DNA of 64,000 nucleotides, taken from Streptomyces albiflavescens (lineage in GTDB: Bacteria; Actinomycetota; Actinomycetes; Streptomycetales; Streptomycetaceae). Where the stretch lies: the NCBI RefSeq assembly GCF_014645835.1, contig NZ_BMMM01000033.1, positions 1 through 64,000 of the forward strand, written 5' to 3'. The notes under the pieces were generated by a model. That model searched no databases. It saw only the letters and a program-made list of their open reading frames with translations, and was not told where the DNA came from. Within the stretch, counting starts at the first letter, position 1, and the number at the start of each line of letters is the position of its first letter. Below, in pieces: positions 62,446 through 64,000 of the stretch. The position numbers and the translations under genes were made by a program.

Positions 62446-64000
62446 TCAGGGCCGACGGGCGCCGCCGGAGCGACGGAAGCGGCGTACGGCGGACAGTGGT
62501 GCCGTACCGCGCGTGGGCGAGTCGGGGCCGGGGCGCGATGCCGGGGTGGACTCCGGAGAGCCGACCGGTTGACCGGAGGGTTTGCTCAACTCGGCGTCCC
62601 ACAGGACGAGTTCTCGATCACGCGGTCCGTGGACCGTGCGCGGTTCACCGATGCCGAGTCCGCCGAAGACTTCACCGGTGCCGGATCCGCTGGATCCGCT
62701 GGATCCGCTGGATCCGCTGGATCCGCCGAAGACACCGACCGGGTGCGAGGCGTCCCAGGCGGCCCACCCGGGGTCGCCCTCCACCGCGAACCGTACCCAC
62801 GCCGAGTGCATCGCGTCGGCGAGCTCCTGCGGGGCGCCCGCACCCGCCAGCTTCGCCGACTCCGGTACGTCGGCGGTGTCGAAGACGAAGCCCAGCTCCA
62901 GGGCGTGGCAGGCACCGAGGTCCGGCACGTTCGACGGCCAGGCGAACTCGTAGACGTACGCGGGAGATTGGCCCCTTCGCGCGTCGGCCAGGCGGTGCAG
63001 TGGGACCCGCAGGAGGTGATCAGTGACCATCTGGCCCACGAGGTCCGCCGTGCCCACGTCCGGATGGATGGCGCGGTAGCCGCGGGGCACCTCGTGGCCG
63101 CAGTGGCAGCGGGCCATCGCGCCGGCCAGGGCGACGGGGCCGAGCCGGTCGACGCGCTCCAGGAGGCCGCCGGGCACCAGCCACAGCCGGTACTCCTCGC
63201 TGGTCCAGCCCAGGAGGAGGTCGACGTCCGGCGCGGCGCCCTCGACGAGGGCCTCCAGTGGGTCGCGCGGGACCAGGTCGCCGTCCACGACGATACCGAA
63301 GGCGGGTCCGCCGAGCACCGGGCTGCTGAGTTTCCCCACGTCGGCCTGGGTGCGCAGAAGCAGGTCGCGGTTCACGGCGGCGAACGCCTCCGCGGTCGCC
63401 GGGATCTTCAGCCGGGTGGCCATCCTGCGCACCATCCGGCGCACCTTGTCGCGGTCGCTCACCTCGGGCGGCCCGCTCTGCAGAACGGCACGATGGAAGA
63501 GGCCCGCGGCGCGCGGACTGGCCAGCAGGGCGCCGATGCTGATGGCGCCGGCCGACTCGCCGAAGACGGTGACCCGGTCGGGGTCGCCGCCGAACCGCGT
63601 GATCGCCTCACGCACCCACTCCAGCGCGGCCAGCTGGTCGCGCAGCCCGGGGTTGGCGGGCACGTCGGGGAAGAGGCCGTAACCCTCCACACCCAGGCGG
63701 TAGTTGATGGACACCAGGACGACTCCGTCGCGGGCGAAGGAGTGCCCGTTGTAGACCGGCACAGCCGAGGAACCGCGGGTCAGGGCCCCGCCGTGGATCC
63801 ACACCATGACGGGGAGCCGGGCACCCGGTCCCGGCTCCGGTGTCCACACATTGAGGTTGAGGCAGTCGTCGCCGGGCACGACGGGGTCGGCGAGGAGCCG
63901 TGCGAACGCCTCGGAGTACGGCGGCTTGGGCGGCGTCGGTCCGAAGGCGCCCGCGTCGCGCACACCGTCCCAGGGTTCGGGCGGCGCCGGGGGCCGGAAG
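62446..64000 (-). CDS. Type-B carboxylesterase/lipase, N-terminus cut by the window edge
   Basis: At least 517 residues; the frame is open through 64000, so the true start is outside. Catalytic motifs are GDDCLNLNVWTPEP, oxyanion VMVWIHGGALTRGS, nucleophile GESAGAISIGALLASP and ACHALELGFVFDT holding the catalytic His. The C-terminal part carries a (GSS)n stretch encoded by five 9-bp repeats (62683-62727) not usual in this family. The substrate is unknown; para-nitrobenzyl-esterase-like enzymes are the closest. Confidence 0.85.
   Translation of the reverse strand, partial: FRPPAPPEPWDGVRDAGAFGPTPPKPPYSEAFARLLADPVVPGDDCLNLNVWTPEPGPGARLPVMVWIHGGALTRGSSAVPVYNGHSFARDGVVLVSINYRLGVEGYGLFPDVPANPGLRDQLAALEWVREAITRFGGDPDRVTVFGESAGAISIGALLASPRAAGLFHRAVLQSGPPEVSDRDKVRRMVRRMATRLKIPATAEAFAAVNRDLLLRTQADVGKLSSPVLGGPAFGIVVDGDLVPRDPLEALVEGAAPDVDLLLGWTSEEYRLWLVPGGLLERVDRLGPVALAGAMARCHCGHEVPRGYRAIHPDVGTADLVGQMVTDHLLRVPLHRLADARRGQSPAYVYEFAWPSNVPDLGACHALELGFVFDTADVPESAKLAGAGAPQELADAMHSAWVRFAVEGDPGWAAWDASHPVGVFGGSSGSSGSSGSSGSGTGEVFGGLGIGEPRTVHGPRDRELVLWDAELSKPSGQPVGSPESTPASRPGPDSPTRGTAPLSAVRRFRRSGGARRP
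62683..62727. repeat. Five tandem 9-bp repeats inside the carboxylesterase gene
   Basis: GGATCCGCT occurs four times in tandem followed by GGATCCGCC. Translated on the minus strand it gives a run of Gly-Ser-Ser. In-frame length change would leave the enzyme readable. Confidence 0.85.

Noticed and set aside
1..64000. tRNA or rRNA genes
   Set aside because: No T-loop/acceptor combination or rRNA-like sequence was noticed by reading; a tRNAscan-SE run would be decisive.

Overview
The window is about 70% GC with strongly GC-biased third codon positions, frequent GTG starts and ATGA/GTGA gene overlaps. It carries families typical of Streptomyces: SpoIIE-type phosphatase, XRE(DUF5753)/DUF397/RsbW-like set, alditol oxidase AldO, ROK regulator with a sugar ABC importer lacking its own ATPase, and SAV_2336/VMAP/Trypco1 proteins. 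It reads as chromosomal, mostly accessory DNA of a Streptomyces. No rRNA, tRNA, CRISPR array or intact insertion sequence was seen.

Layout. 0.06-2.8 kb: secreted SGNH esterase, F420/PPOX oxidoreductase, a degenerate ~26-bp repeat array, peptidase E-like protein. 2.9-5.8 kb: Ada/AraC/AlkA-type DNA repair protein and an RsgA-family GTPase with a short leader ORF and an RBS-blocking hairpin. 6.2-9.7 kb: possible transposase scrap, PAS/GAF/SpoIIE phosphatase, convergent pentapeptide-repeat membrane protein. 9.9-14.4 kb: a sigma-like/zinc-finger/TM/CBM2 fusion, a radical SAM protein with unusual cysteine spacing, an alpha/beta hydrolase. 14.5-16.9 kb: hydroxyacid dehydrogenase and aldO. 17.0-28.3 kb: beta-galactoside locus (ROK regulator, solute-binding protein, two permeases, GH2 beta-galactosidase, MFS carrier) running into an ABC-2 exporter (ATPase plus two permeases).

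28.5-34.1 kb: a delta-60-repeat/DUF11 secreted protein cut by an in-frame amber codon, an AraC regulator, two related short tandem-repeat arrays, an unknown protein and a Tat-exported PHP phosphoesterase. 34.2-36.7 kb: RsbW-like/XRE/DUF397 set, truncated hydrolase, TetR regulator with two palindromes. 36.7-42.0 kb: FtsX-type ABC transporter divergent from a histidine kinase/response regulator pair. 42.0-43.3 kb: PEP-mutase-like and DinB-like pair. 43.3-49.7 kb: pectin/arabinogalactan locus (DUF2264, rhamnogalacturonan acetylesterase, PL4 rhamnogalacturonan lyase, GH43-CBM13 galactanase), with palindromic operators between the divergent esterase and lyase genes. 49.9-53.7 kb: wall-anchored beta-strand-repeat protein and a selenium-binding/methanethiol-oxidase-like protein.

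53.8-60.9 kb: a tightly overlapped four-gene operon, Trypco1 -> trypsin/VMAP-C -> MoxR-type AAA ATPase -> SAV_2336-vWA/pseudokinase/MinD-like fusion. This matches the VMAP ternary systems proposed to be conflict/defence systems and is the most interesting object here. A ~207-bp element with 23-bp terminal inverted repeats (MITE-like) lies directly upstream. 61.4-64.0 kb: homocysteine S-methyltransferase and a type-B carboxylesterase that runs off the right edge.

The carbohydrate genes suggest uptake and breakdown of plant cell-wall pectin side chains: secreted lyase, esterase and galactanase release fragments, the importer brings galactosides in, and GH2 hydrolyses them inside the cell. This link between the two loci is inference.
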